Shown here one piece after another: positions 21,101 through 31,092 of a stretch of 64,000 bases of DNA. Every line of letters starts with the position of its first letter. Within the stretch, counting starts at the first letter, position 1. The notes beneath the pieces were generated by a model, which saw nothing but the letters and a program-made list of their open reading frames with translations, was not told the DNA's origin and made no database searches. The translations under genes were made by a program, and so were the position numbers. Location: assembly GCA_039621445.1 (NCBI GenBank), contig CP154956.1:22598588-22662587 (forward strand). The letters are read 5' to 3'. The stretch is from Euglena gracilis. Lineage: Eukaryota > Euglenida > Euglenophyceae > Euglenales.

Positions 21101-24100
21101 CGCTCGTTTAAAAAGCGCTGGCGCGGCCGATTTCCGCGGAGACTGACCGAAAAATGACGTTTTGGTGGCCGTTCGTTGCCAAAGTGCTATTTTGCGCCTC
21201 CCGGGCGGTAATTGCTGCGTTTTACGCACGCCCGCCGCGGGCAAAACTGCGCCTGTCCGCCCGCCGCCCTTCGCAACAGTTAGGTAAAGGATCGCCGACC
21301 TCTACCCGGGGCAGAGCGCTCGTTATAAAAAGCGCTGGCGCCGCCGATTTTCTCGGAGACTGACCGAAAAATGACGTTTTGGGGGGCGTCCGTTGCCAAA
21401 GTGCTATTTTGCGCCTCCCGGGCGGTAATTGCTGCGTTTTACGCACGCCAGCTGCGGGCAAAAATGCGCCTGTCCGCCCGCCGCCCTTCGCAACAGTTAG
21501 GTAAAGGATCGCCGACCTCTACCCGGGGCGTACCGCTCGTTTTCAGAGCGTCGGCGAGGCCGATTTCGGCCGAAAAATGACCGAAAAATGACGTTTTGGG
21601 GGGCGTCCGTTGCCAAAGTGCTATTTTGTTTGCGCCTCCCGGGCGGTAATTGCTGCGTTTTGCGTGCGCACGCCGCAGGCAACAATGCGCCTGTCCACCC
21701 GCCGCCCTTCGTTACAGTTAGGTAAAGGATCGCCGACCTCTACCCGGGGCGGACCGCTCATTTTTAGAGCGCCGGCGAGGCCGATTTCGTCCGAAAAATG
21801 ACCGAAAAATGACGTTTTGGGGGGCTTCCGATGCGATTCCAAAGTGCTATTTTGCGCCTCCCGGGCGTAAATTGCTGCGTTTTACGCACGCCCGCCGCGG
21901 GCAAAACTGCGCCTGTCCGCCCGCCGCCCTTCGCAACAGTTAGGTAAAGGATCGCCGACCTTTACCCGGGGCAGAGCGCTCGTTATAAAAAGCGCTGGCG
22001 CCGCCAATTTTCTCGGAGACTGACCGAAAAATGACGTTTTGGGGGGTGTCCGTTGCCAAAGTGCTATTTTGCGCCTCCCGGGCGGTAATTGCTGCGTTTT
22101 ACGCACGCCTGCCGCGGGCAAAACTGCGCCTGTCCGCCCGCCGCCCTTCGCAACAGTTAGGTAAAGGATCGCCGACCTCCACACGGGGCGGAGCGCTCGT
22201 TTTAAAAAGCCGTGGCGCGGCCGATTTCTGCGGAGACTGACCGAAAAATGACTTTTTGGTGGCCGTTCGTTGCCAAAGTGCTATTTTGCGCCTCCCGGGC
22301 GGTAATTGCTGCGTTTTACGCACGCCCGCCGCGGGCAAAACTGCGCCTGTCCGCCCGCCGCCCTTCGCAACAGTTAAGTAAAGGATCGCCGACCTCTACT
22401 TGGGGCGGAGCGCTCGTTTTAAAAAGCGCTGGTGCGGCCGATTTTCGCGGAGACTGACCGAAAAATGACGTTTTGGGGGGTGTCCGTTGCCAAAGTGCTA
22501 TTTTGCGCCTCCCGGGCGGTAATTGCTGCGTTTTACGCACGCCAGCTGCGGGCAAAAATGCGCCTGTCCGCCGGCCGCCCTTCGCGACAGATAGGTAAAG
22601 GATCGCCGACCCCTACCCGGGGCGTGCCGCTCGATTTTAGAGCGTCGGCGAGGCCGATTTCGGCCGAAAAATGACCGAAAAATGACGTTTTGGGGGGCGT
22701 CCGTTGCCAAAGTGCTATTGTGCGCCTCCCGGGCGGTAATTGCTGCGTTTTGCGAGCGCAAGATGCGGGCAACAATGCGCCTGTCCACCCGCCGCCCTTC
22801 GCAACAGTTAGGTAAAGGATCGCCGACCTCTACCCGGGGCGGACCGCTCATTTTTAGAGCGCCGGCGAGGCCGATTTCGGCCGAAAAATGACCGAAAAAT
22901 GACGTTTTGGGGGGCTTCCGATGCGATGCCAAAGTGCTATTTTGCGCCTCCCGGGCGGAAATTGCTGCGTTTTACGCACGCCCACCGCGGGCAACAATGC
23001 GCCTGTCCGCCCGCCGCCCTTCGCAACAGTTAGGTAAAGGATCACCGACCTCTACCCGGGGCGGAGCGCTCGTTTTAAAAAGCGCTGGCGCGGCCGATTT
23101 CCGCGGAGACTGACCGAAAAATGACGTTTTGGTGGCCGTTCGTTGCCAAAGTGCTATTTTGCGCCTCCCGGGCGGTAATTGCTGCGTTTTACGCACGCCC
23201 GCCGCGGGCAAAACTGCGCCTGTCCGCCCGCCGCCCTTCGCAACAGTTAGGTAAAGCATCGCCGACCTCTACCGGGGGCGGAGCGCTCGTTTTAAAAACC
23301 GCTGGCGCGGCCGATTTCCGCGGAGACTGACCGAAAAATGACGTTTGGGGGGGTGTCCGTTGCCAAAGTGCTATTTTGCGCCTCCCGGGCGGTAATTGCT
23401 GCGTTTTACGCACGCCAGCCGCGGGCAAAAATGCGCCTGTCCGCCGGCCGCGCTTCGCAACCGTCAGGTAAAGGATCGCCGACCTCTACCAGGGGCGGAC
23501 CGCTCGTTTTTTTAGAGCGCCGGCGAGGCCGATTTCCGCGGAAACTGACCGAAAAATGACGTTTTGGGGGGCGTCCGTTGCCAAAGTGCTATTTTGCGCC
23601 TCCCGGGCGGTAATTGCTGCGTTTTACGAGCGCAAGCCGCGGGCAAAAATGCGCCTGTCCGCCCGCCGCCCTTCGCAACAGTCAGGTAAAGGATCGCCGA
23701 CCTCTACCCGGGGCGGACCGCTCATTTTTAGGGCGCCGGCGAGGCCAATTTCGGCCGAAAATGACCGAAAAAAAAAACGTTTTTGGGGGCGTCCGTTGCC
23801 AAAGTGCTATTTTGTGCCTCCCGGGCGGTAATTGCTGCGTTTTGCGAGCGCAAGCCGCGGGCAACAATGCGCCTGTCCACCCGCCGCCCTTCGCAACAGT
23901 TAGGTAAAGGATCGCCGACGTCTACCCGGTGCGGAGCGCTCGTTTTAAAAAGCGCTGGCGCGGCCGGTTTTCGCGGAGACTGACCGAAAAATGACGTTTT
24001 GGGGGGTGTCCGTTGCCAAAGTGCTATTTTGCGCCTCCCGGGCGGTAATTGCTGCGTTTTACGCACGCCAGCTGCGGGCAAAAATGTGCCTGTCCGCCGG

Positions 24101-24135
24101 CCGCCCTTCGCAACAGTCAGGTAAAGGATCGCCGA

Positions 24136-24140
24136 CCACT
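24136..24140 (+). repeat. probable 5-bp target-site duplication, left of element 2
   Basis: CCACT before the 5' LTR and CCTCT after the 3' LTR (34,414-34,418), one mismatch. Satellite monomers of both kinds exist (GACCACTACCC and GACCTCTACCC). Joining the flanks restores a normal monomer. Confidence 0.6.
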
Positions 24141-24447
24141 TGTGTACCAGGCGTATGCTTCTGTCCCCTTCCGTTGAGGAAGTTAGGATGGAAGCAGATC
24201 CTACTAGGATTTCCTAATGGGTGCCCCTTCTCTCTCCACAGGTGGTATTCTGTTTCGTCTTTCCTTTTCTCCGGACCGGACTTGGTTATCCAGTCCGTCC
24301 TCCCTGCATTGCTCTGTGCTTTGCTTCTTGGGAAGTGGGAAAAGGGTTTTCTTTTACTCTGATTTTCAGTTCCGAAGTAGGTGCGCCAAGGCGAAAGCGA
24401 AGGCTTTTGGGAATTGGGAAAGGGGAATTGGGAATCAGACGTACACT
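24141..24447 (+). repeat. 5' LTR of element 2
   Basis: 307 bp from TGTGTACCAGG to GACGTACACT. The ends form an imperfect inverted repeat (TGTGTAC/GTACACT). By eye it differs from the 3' LTR by about eight substitutions and one indel, roughly 97% identity, so the insertion is not recent. It contains a 3' splice-site-like sequence (CTCTCTCCACAG, ending 24,241) also present in the LTR of element 3. Confidence 0.9.
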
Positions 24448-24459
24448 TGGTAGCAGATT
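24448..24459 (+). other. primer-binding site (initiator tRNA-Met type)
   Basis: TGGTAGCAGATT starts directly after the LTR. The first ten bases are complementary to a tRNA 3' end ...TCTGCTACCA, as in animal-type initiator tRNA-Met. Plant initiator tRNA would give TGGTATCAGAGC. The same TGGTAGCAGA follows the LTR of element 3. Confidence 0.75.
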
Positions 24460-24654
24460 GGTTACGATCCTACGCTGACTGCAGAGGAGAGCCCCTGCAC
24501 CGTTATTACACGGTCGCAGCGTCAGCTCCCGGCTTCTAGTCAACGTCTAAGCAGACGAGCAGGCTCCGGAAGGTTCTGTACGGTATTACCGCCCCTCTGG
24601 TGCCAGCACAACTGCTTAGTTTTGTGGGTTTTTGCTGCTTTTGGCAAAAGAAAG

Positions 24655-25210
24655 ATGCAAAGCACAGGCCCCAACCATCAATTCAACTATGCCTTATTAC
24701 AGGCATCATTGCAAGACATTGACCAAGAAACTGGGGATTGGAAGCTTTTATGTGAAAGTGCTTCCAGTTCCCACGCCGATGAGGCACATCCTCCTCGGGA
24801 AAACCCCGATACACCGGTCATGGTCGACGGGGTACCCGGTCACCACGACGGTTTGACGGGAAATCAGGAAACCGATCCCCCCGTTACTCAGAATCGCGAC
24901 ACAAATCTCGGTGTTCGCTTTGTGGATCGAGTGATCATCACTCATCCAAATGTCCGCATTCTCGTTCTCCCCGCCCTGGCCAACGTAATCGCGGTATGAA
25001 TCGCGGTGACAAGGGTCACTCCTCCAACCGCCATAAAGTCCGTTTCAAGATATCTTGTTTGGAGGATGACACCCCGCTTCGGGCAGGGAGGGGGATGAGA
25101 CCACGGATACCGATTTCGACGAGGCCCGCGTGGCGGTGCGCACGTTGAAATCCGTTTACACCTCTAAAAGGCCCATAGCCGGCTATTCGGCCGGTTCGGA
25201 CCTGGAGTAG
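24655..25210 (+). pseudogene. gag: gag remnant with large internal deletion
   Basis: It starts with the same MQST(G/S)PN motif as element 3 gag and has about 42 matching N-terminal codons. At about 24,780 it jumps to sequence equivalent to 41,483 of element 3, losing the coiled coil, the capsid region and the first zinc knuckle. The second knuckle (CX2CX4HX4C) is still readable at 24,912-24,953, but in another frame than the N-terminus. The final codons lead to TAG 25,208-25,210. The 195-bp leader 24,460-24,654 between primer site and ATG holds no other feature that I can see. Confidence 0.8.
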
Positions 25211-25246
25211 GGGAGCCCGAGGTCCGAGGGCACGGACCTCTGGGCT
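25208..25246 (+). promoter_or_regulatory. gag UAG stop plus downstream hairpin (readthrough signal), element 2
   Basis: TAG 25,208-25,210, spacer GGG, stem 25,214-25,226, loop AGGGCA, return strand 25,233-25,246 with one bulged T. All bases of the hairpin equal those in elements 1 and 3, although the flanking coding sequence has diverged. Confidence 0.75.
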
Positions 25247-25255
25247 GATGAACAG

Positions 25256-26271
25256 ATGGAGGTAGGACCAACCCTGCCCCCCCTGCCCATCTGCCTTTCT
25301 GGTCGGTACCCGGAAAATTTTCGGGTCCCCCACCCCCCACTCCAACTTTCCGCTCGGAATGTTGTGCAAAGTAGGAAAGGGTTCATGGGAAAGCTGGCAT
25401 GCAAACGTATCTCCGCCAGACCCTTCACTTTGCTTACCCCCATGGAACTTTTGGTCCAAGCGGAAATCAAAATTCAAAATTTTTGTTCAAAAGTCAAAAT
25501 TCTCATTGACACTGGTTGTCGCGTTGCACTGCTTTTTCGGTTCGGGTTGATACCAACCCCGCTCTTGGTGAAAGCCAAGAAGCCGATCAAAATTACGACG
25601 GCTGACAACACCCCCATGTGCGGTGGTGACTTGGGATGCTTTGTGGACATTGTCCTACCCCTCATCCCCAAACACCACTCACACCCCCCTAACCGCAAAA
25701 TTTTCCGGATACCTGGGGATACGAATCCGGAATCCATGGTTCTGACGTAATTCTGGGATACCCCTTTTTACGTCAGCACCGGCTGGTAGTGGATTGCCAC
25801 TCCCACGGTTTGCGCACATCACCATTCTCTTCATTGCCCCCCAAACCTCCAACACCTGTGGCGTCAACCGCGACGACCACCAAATTTTCCACACCGTTTT
25901 CGAAAATTTTTACCCCGTTACCAACCACACCAACCAACGTTTTCCACACCGGGTGTACCGAGGATGTTCACCCCCTGCCCATTGACATACCAACTTCCGT
26001 TCCCCATGAGGCAGGGCAAGCGAGTAGCGGTACCCCCCTCGTTCCACTGGGTTACAAGACGAAACCCGAAAGGCCTGAAGTACGTACGGTGTCGCGTAGT
26101 CGCCCAGCTGCACCAATACCCCGTTTTCCGCCATACATCGCTTTCAGATACATCTGTACACCCCCCAGCAGCTACAACAGCGCATCCCAACTTTTACACA
26201 CACCCCCACCAGACCAACGTGCGCGACCAGGACCACTACTCCGACACTTCCTTCCAATGTGTGCACTGTAG
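25256..26271 (+). pseudogene. pol: pol, protease part (frameshifted)
   Basis: Frame 25,256-25,750 holds the aspartic protease active site LIDTG (about 25,503-25,517) and the following conserved residues. A shift near 25,700 moves the ILGYPFLR...DCHSHGL end of the protease to the frame of 25,789-26,271. A second shift leads into the 26,259 frame. The stretch after the protease is Thr/Pro-rich linker. At least two frameshifts mean no continuous Gag-Pol product. Confidence 0.8.
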
Positions 26272-28028
26272 GAGAATTTGATTGTGGATGTCTAGTCCAA
26301 ACACCAACACTAATCCCGATTTCGCGTAACCATACACTTGGTTGCGGATCGCAATGCGCGACCGTACATCAAGTGCTCCAACAACGAGGTATTGCCTTGT
26401 TGTTTGGGACCGCGAAATACGTGTCACACACCTCCCTTACCTCCATCTGGCATGATATGGACTGGGTATGCACCCATCCAACCCATCAACCCTCGGGAAC
26501 GCCCCTAGGGAGTGTGGATGACACACCCTTGACCTATGTTTGCGGATCCCTGAATTGCGTTACCGCTCTTCAACCCGCGAATCAGGTAGACACATACGCA
26601 ATGCGCTTATGGAACGCATTTAATTTTGGTCAATACCGTATTTTGGAGGAATGGTTCTCCAAAATCGCGGCTTGGGCTGATTCCTTCGATTTGTGGTTGG
26701 AAATTGATGCGTTTTCATCAAAAGCGCATGCGCGCTTGTCGCGATATTGGTCGCGACATTCCAACGCATTTCTTAAATTTTGGGGTGATACGGTGCTGTG
26801 GATGCACCTTCCCCCAAAACTTATCCGGGATGTGGTGGAGAAAATCCTCCGCGATGAAGCGCGAGGAGCTCTCCTCATACCGGTCAATCCGAATGCGGAT
26901 TGGTTTCACCAACTATCCTATGTGTGTTTTCATTGGTGGGATTTACCCGCTGATGTACCACTATTCGAGGATTTTTGTGGTATATCATTACCACCTGTTA
27001 AAGAAATCACTTTTCGCGTTTGTTTCTTCGACGCATTCGGAATATCCGATTTGCGTGTGCCAATTTACCTTGGTACGGATGGGGATGCCACACCCTCAAC
27101 GCAGATTTCTGCGGTCATTGAGAGTGCGGACCAACACCCCAAGTCTGCTGACTATTGTCCGCGAATTATTCGCAAATTCCATGGTGTACTGGATAATCCA
27201 GTTTACGCCTGCGACATCGACCCCGCGATTCACGGTCCGTTCAGTGTTTGCAAAATCGAGCTCAAGGATGGCGCTAAACCCATGCACCAGAAATTTTTCC
27301 GTTGTTCGGGTGAACGCAAACAGGCTCTCAACGAGATGATTGAGAAGCTCATCCAGCGGAAGTGGATTATCCCTTCCAAGAGCGAGTGGACATCACAAGC
27401 TTTTGTGGTGCCCAAACCCGCTGACCAGTCTGGTCAGAAGAAGTGGAGACTGGTGCTGGATTACCGGTACCTGAACTCCCAAACGAAGGATGACCCCTTC
27501 CCGTTACCGCTGATCGAGGATTTGATCACAAAACAATCGGATAACCGGTTGTGGTCCATCTTTGATCTGGAAGACGGTTTCCATCGGATGCATTTGCATC
27601 CTGATTCGCAACCGTACACGGCATTCGTGACATCCAAGGGTGTGTACCAATGGACGGTACTCCCCATGGGTGTTAAGAATGGCCCAGCCATGTTTCAACG
27701 CATGATCCAGTGGGTTTTGCGCGATTTACCGTTTTCTCTGGTGTACATCGATGATGTACTGGTGGGAACCGAACCGCCATCCGTGGAATCGGGCGAGGAT
27801 ATCCTCGACCCGCATTATCGCGATGTGCGGGCGGTATTAACCGCGTTCCAAAAGCATGTGCTTTTTGCGAAGGGTTCCAAAATGCACCTGTTCCGCAAAA
27901 TTATTAAGTTTTGCGGACACATACTGAGCAACGGGCAGCGTAAAGCCGCACCAAGTAAGATGGAGGCCATTAAGAAATGGACTCCTGAGGTCATTAAGAC
28001 CTTAACGCATTTAAAAGGATTTTTGTGA
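26259..28028 (+). pseudogene. pol: pol, methyltransferase-like domain and reverse transcriptase
   Basis: 589 open codons. Residues about 145-215 hold the motif series IDAFSS...W...WMHLPPKLI...EKILRDEARGALLIP, resembling the Dam-MTase-like domain of DIRS elements, here before RT. RT follows from about residue 330 with the usual blocks (KWRLVLDYRYLN, FDLEDGF, LPMGVKNGPAMFQ) and the catalytic YIDD at about residue 496 (27,744-27,755). It ends at a TGA (28,026-28,028) where element 3 has GGA, a single-base nonsense change. The frame stays open downstream. Confidence 0.8.
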
Positions 28029-28052
28029 TTAGCCCAATATTACGCAATTTAC

Positions 28053-29111
28053 ATGAAAGATTTCGCGAAAATCGCGGTACCCCTAACCCGACAACTCAAA
28101 AATAGGACACCCGATAACGCAAAAGTCATTTGGGATGACCAAATGCGAGAGGCCTGGAATAAAATAAAGGACTTGCTCCTCGAGAACGTGGTTCTCGATA
28201 TCGCGGATCCATACAAACCGTATGTCCTGGAGGTCGACAGCAGCGATTACGCTGTTGGCGGGGTTCTTAGCCAGCATAATGCGGCGAATGAACTCCGACC
28301 TGTGGCTTTCTTCAGCAGGAAGCTACAGGGCGACAACGGGAAAGGACAGGTTAAATGGAGCATTCGCGAAAAGGAGACGTATGCCATTGTGCTAATTCTC
28401 CAGAAATTCCGCAGCTGGACAGCCAGCAGCCTGGTCCAGATACTGGTGTTGACGGATCATGAGAGCGTTCAACACTGGTATACCGAGGACCTGAACAAGG
28501 CCATGTCATCAGTTGGCAGAAGATGCCGATGGCAAGAGTTCTTGAGCCAGTTTAACCTGGTGGTAGTTTATACCCCATGTTATACGCAAAATGATGCGGA
28601 TCCTTTCAGCCGAGCCCCCTGGTATTATCCTGGGAACCCGGATGAGGGTGATGCGACTTTTCATGGCAGCCATGAGGCTGACCAGTTCGCACGTCGATCC
28701 GACGCTGCGGACAACATGCTCGATTCACTACCGGTTTCCCGGGTGTATCGCAGCATCGCCATTTCACCATTGCGTGGAAGGCGCCGGCGTGGACGCACTG
28801 CCGGACCCCGTCGCATTACGCGTACGGAAACTCCTACCCCCCTATTTTTCAGCGAATGGGATTATTCGCGTGACCCTATATACAGTACCATTGTGAATAG
28901 ACTTCGTAATGGTGAATCCATAGAGAATTACTCTCTATCACCATTGCGGCTTATTTTCCGGAATGATTCTGGTTATAAATATTGTATACCCCAAGACCTG
29001 GTTGATGATGTTATTTTGAGCTATCACAACCATGGTCACCCTGGGGCCCCCAAACTTCTTTCACTAGTTGGTCGCAGATATTGCACAACCCTGAGTGAAA
29101 AAGATTTATAG
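28053..29111 (+). pseudogene. pol: pol, RNase H and integrase zinc-binding start
   Basis: Same frame as the preceding ORF, after its TGA. RNase H: catalytic Asp in VLEVDSSDYAVGG, REKETYAI, TDHES. The usual GHT is changed to CYT and the following DPLSR to DPFSR. Next come a basic linker and the beginning of the integrase HHCC domain (YHNHGHPGAPKLL). At about 29,103 the sequence jumps to the equivalent of 46,360 in element 3. The CX2C of HHCC and the DDE core, about 0.55 kb, are missing, so integrase is inactive. Confidence 0.8.
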
Positions 29112-29778
29112 ATTGCCAGGGTTGGTATTACCACACTCAGCGTACAAAATTGTTTTCGGACGAGACCCTCCGGCCATAGGGGATATCCCCTCGGAGAGAC
29201 CCGCCCGAAGCAGCGTCAGCTGTGAAACGTGGTTTGCAGAAGTGGAATCACTCCGCTCTGCAGTCCAATCACGTATCACAGAAATTCATTCCAACAAACG
29301 GAAATCGTTTTTACAAAACTTCAACACACCTGTGTATAGTCCAGGTGACCGCGTGTGGGTACGGAATAACCGCACCCGCATGCAATCTTCCAAGCTAGAT
29401 CCTCTTTGGCTCGGCCCATGCGAAATGTTGGAGAGGTTAGGTAGTAGCGGGCGATATAAAGTTGCCTTGCCCAACGGGATTGAGGACGTCCATATGGACG
29501 ACTTCAAACCGTACCTAAGCCCCCCGGACGGAAAAGCTATCCCCTGCCTATATTTCAAGTCCCGTTCCAGATTACCTGAAACGGACGACTTTGTGGTCGA
29601 TAAGATAATAGACCACAAGGTCGACAGGGGTGTGCACTACTGGAAAGTTCGCTGGAAAGGGTATGGGCCAGAGGAGGACACTTGGGAGCCAGCATCCAGT
29701 TTTGTTGGATATATCCAGCAGGATTGGAAGCTGTGGAACAAGCGCAATAACATAGACATAAACATAAACACTTTCTGA
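29095..29778 (+). pseudogene. pol: pol C-terminus: integrase C-terminal module and chromodomain
   Basis: After the deletion joint the frame is that of 29,095. It encodes the end of integrase ([12 protein letters not shown]..., CETWFAEVE), a GPY/F-like module ([12 protein letters not shown]), and a chromodomain near the end with the aromatic positions retained ([26 protein letters not shown]). It ends with TGA at 29,776-29,778. Chromodomains in this position recognise modified histone tails and steer insertion into heterochromatin in several chromoviruses. Confidence 0.85.
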
Positions 29779-29837
29779 AACGATTTCGTTTTAGAGAATG
29801 CGTGTGTTTTATGTGAATGTTTCACGTTTATACCCCC

Positions 29838-29874
29838 CTCCCTGCACTTCCTTCTTTCTCTATCTTTCTCACAG
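29838..29874 (+). promoter_or_regulatory. 3' splice-site-like tract upstream of ORF3, element 2
   Basis: A pyrimidine-rich run ending CTATCTTTCTCACAG at 29,874, 103 nt before the ORF3 ATG (29,977). Element 3 has the equivalent run ending TTCTTTCTTTCCGCAG at 47,094, 95 nt before its ATG. The sequences differ in detail but keep the pyrimidine tract and AG. Confidence 0.6.
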
Positions 29875-29976
29875 AGTTTTTGATTAAGATAGAAGCCTTG
29901 CTTTTTCAGTGCACCAGCACTCAAAGCGACTGACAACAAGGTTACCCTTAGTTGTCGTCGTCGTTCGGGTAGCATC

Positions 29977-31092
29977 ATGCTGCCTGGGCGCGGACCTGGA
30001 CCAGGTCCACCATGGCCGCAGCCTTCTGGCGCGCCATACCCCCAGTACCCTCAGTATGCTGAGGCCCCGATTCCGGGTGCCCCACATGTTGAGAGGGTTT
30101 CAGCCCCGGTATTCGCCGCGGCTACCAGCAGCCGGTCCGCATACGCGGTACAAGATCCATCTGCCGTCCAGCAGCCGGCGCCTCAGCCACCAGCGCAGCG
30201 CAGATCGCGTTTGCCCCCGTATGCGGGAGAGATGATCTTCCGCACTACGGAAACGTTGGAGCGGGCGATGCGTATGTGCGCACACCCCCCAACGGAGCCC
30301 TTTATGCAAGCCCTTTGGGATGCATACTGTGATCAGTTGTTGGTGGTAGCCAACACGCCTGTGGCTCAGTGGTGTCCCTGCGGTCAGGCCCTGATGACAG
30401 GGAGACGGTACTTCTCGTCCGCAGCCGATTCTGGCTGCGAAACCGGCGAGACCATGATGGACCTGGGCATGTATGTGCCGCCCATGCTGCAAGCGCAGAC
30501 GCCGGTGGGATCCCACTCCGTGTATTTTCGTGAGCACACGCCCCCGCCGGTAGGTGAGGCTGTGCGTGTTCTGCCTGGGATGACGAGAATTTTTGCTCTC
30601 CCGCCCTCGCCGCAGCGAATGCCGCCGCGCGAGCCGCCAGCGGAGCAATTTGTCTCGCGGTACGCGACGCACGCGGATTAGCCGCACGGCGCACGCGTGC
30701 TCCCAGCCGGACAGTCGGAGGTGCCCCCTGAGGCATACGTCCAACACATGTTCATGCACTGGATGCCTCAGGCATCATCGGTCGCCCCTGTCCCTGGCGT
30801 TTAGCCACGGAGGCAGGCGGAGCCCATAGTGGTGGAGGATGAATCTCCCCACCGTGAGGCAGCCCGACCGCCTAGTGCAGCTCCTGTCCAGACTGGGGAT
30901 ATCCCTCGTCGGCAGGAGACTCCCTACTATCACATGGCACCTCCGGGAACCGAGCAGGATGAGCTTCCTCGGCACTTCCTGCAGGAGGCAGTATTCGCGT
31001 CTGAAGAGCACCGGACGAGGTATTACGCCTCTCTGGCTGCCCTTCAGGGCCGTGGATACACCCCCTACTATCCGTACCTCCAGCCAAGGTGA
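29977..31092 (+). pseudogene. ORF3 N-terminal part, two in-frame UAG
   Basis: It starts MLPG like element 3 ORF3 and shares a conserved domain of about 100 residues (about 30,220-30,540: HRTAET/FRTTET, ALWD, ANTP, CPCGQALMTG, MDLG). The frame hits TAG at 30,679-30,681 and again at about 30,802, then continues open to 31,092 (FASEEHRTRYY, matching FETEEDRQQY of element 3). The whole KG-rich and globular middle of element 3 ORF3 is absent here. Function is unknown. Confidence 0.7.

Larger units (their letters stand above)
16087..24140 (+). repeat. 216/217-bp satellite array, mixed subfamilies A and B, about 37 monomers
   Basis: Same monomer as 10,546-12,870, but two types alternate. Type A has TTTTTAGAGCGCCGGCGAGGCC followed by GATTTCGGCCGAAAATGACC. 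Type B has TTTTAAAAAGCGCTGGCGCGG followed by CGATTTCCGCGGAGACTGACC. Variants with GGTGGCCGTTCGTTGCC and with CTTCCGATGCGATGCC recur at multi-monomer spacing, suggesting higher-order repeats. The array is broken by element 2 at 24,141 and continues in phase at 34,414. Confidence 0.95.

Noticed and set aside
16087-24140. CRISPR-like array because of regular repeats
   Set aside because: Monomers are contiguous, with no unique spacers, and the context is a eukaryotic retrotransposon landscape.
30679-30804. UAG might be a sense codon (in-frame UAGs in ORF3 of element 2 and at the gag end)
   Set aside because: Intact pol of element 3 uses no UAG in 1,684 codons. Element 2 is a damaged copy with other stops and frameshifts, and the conserved hairpin gives a better explanation for the gag UAG.
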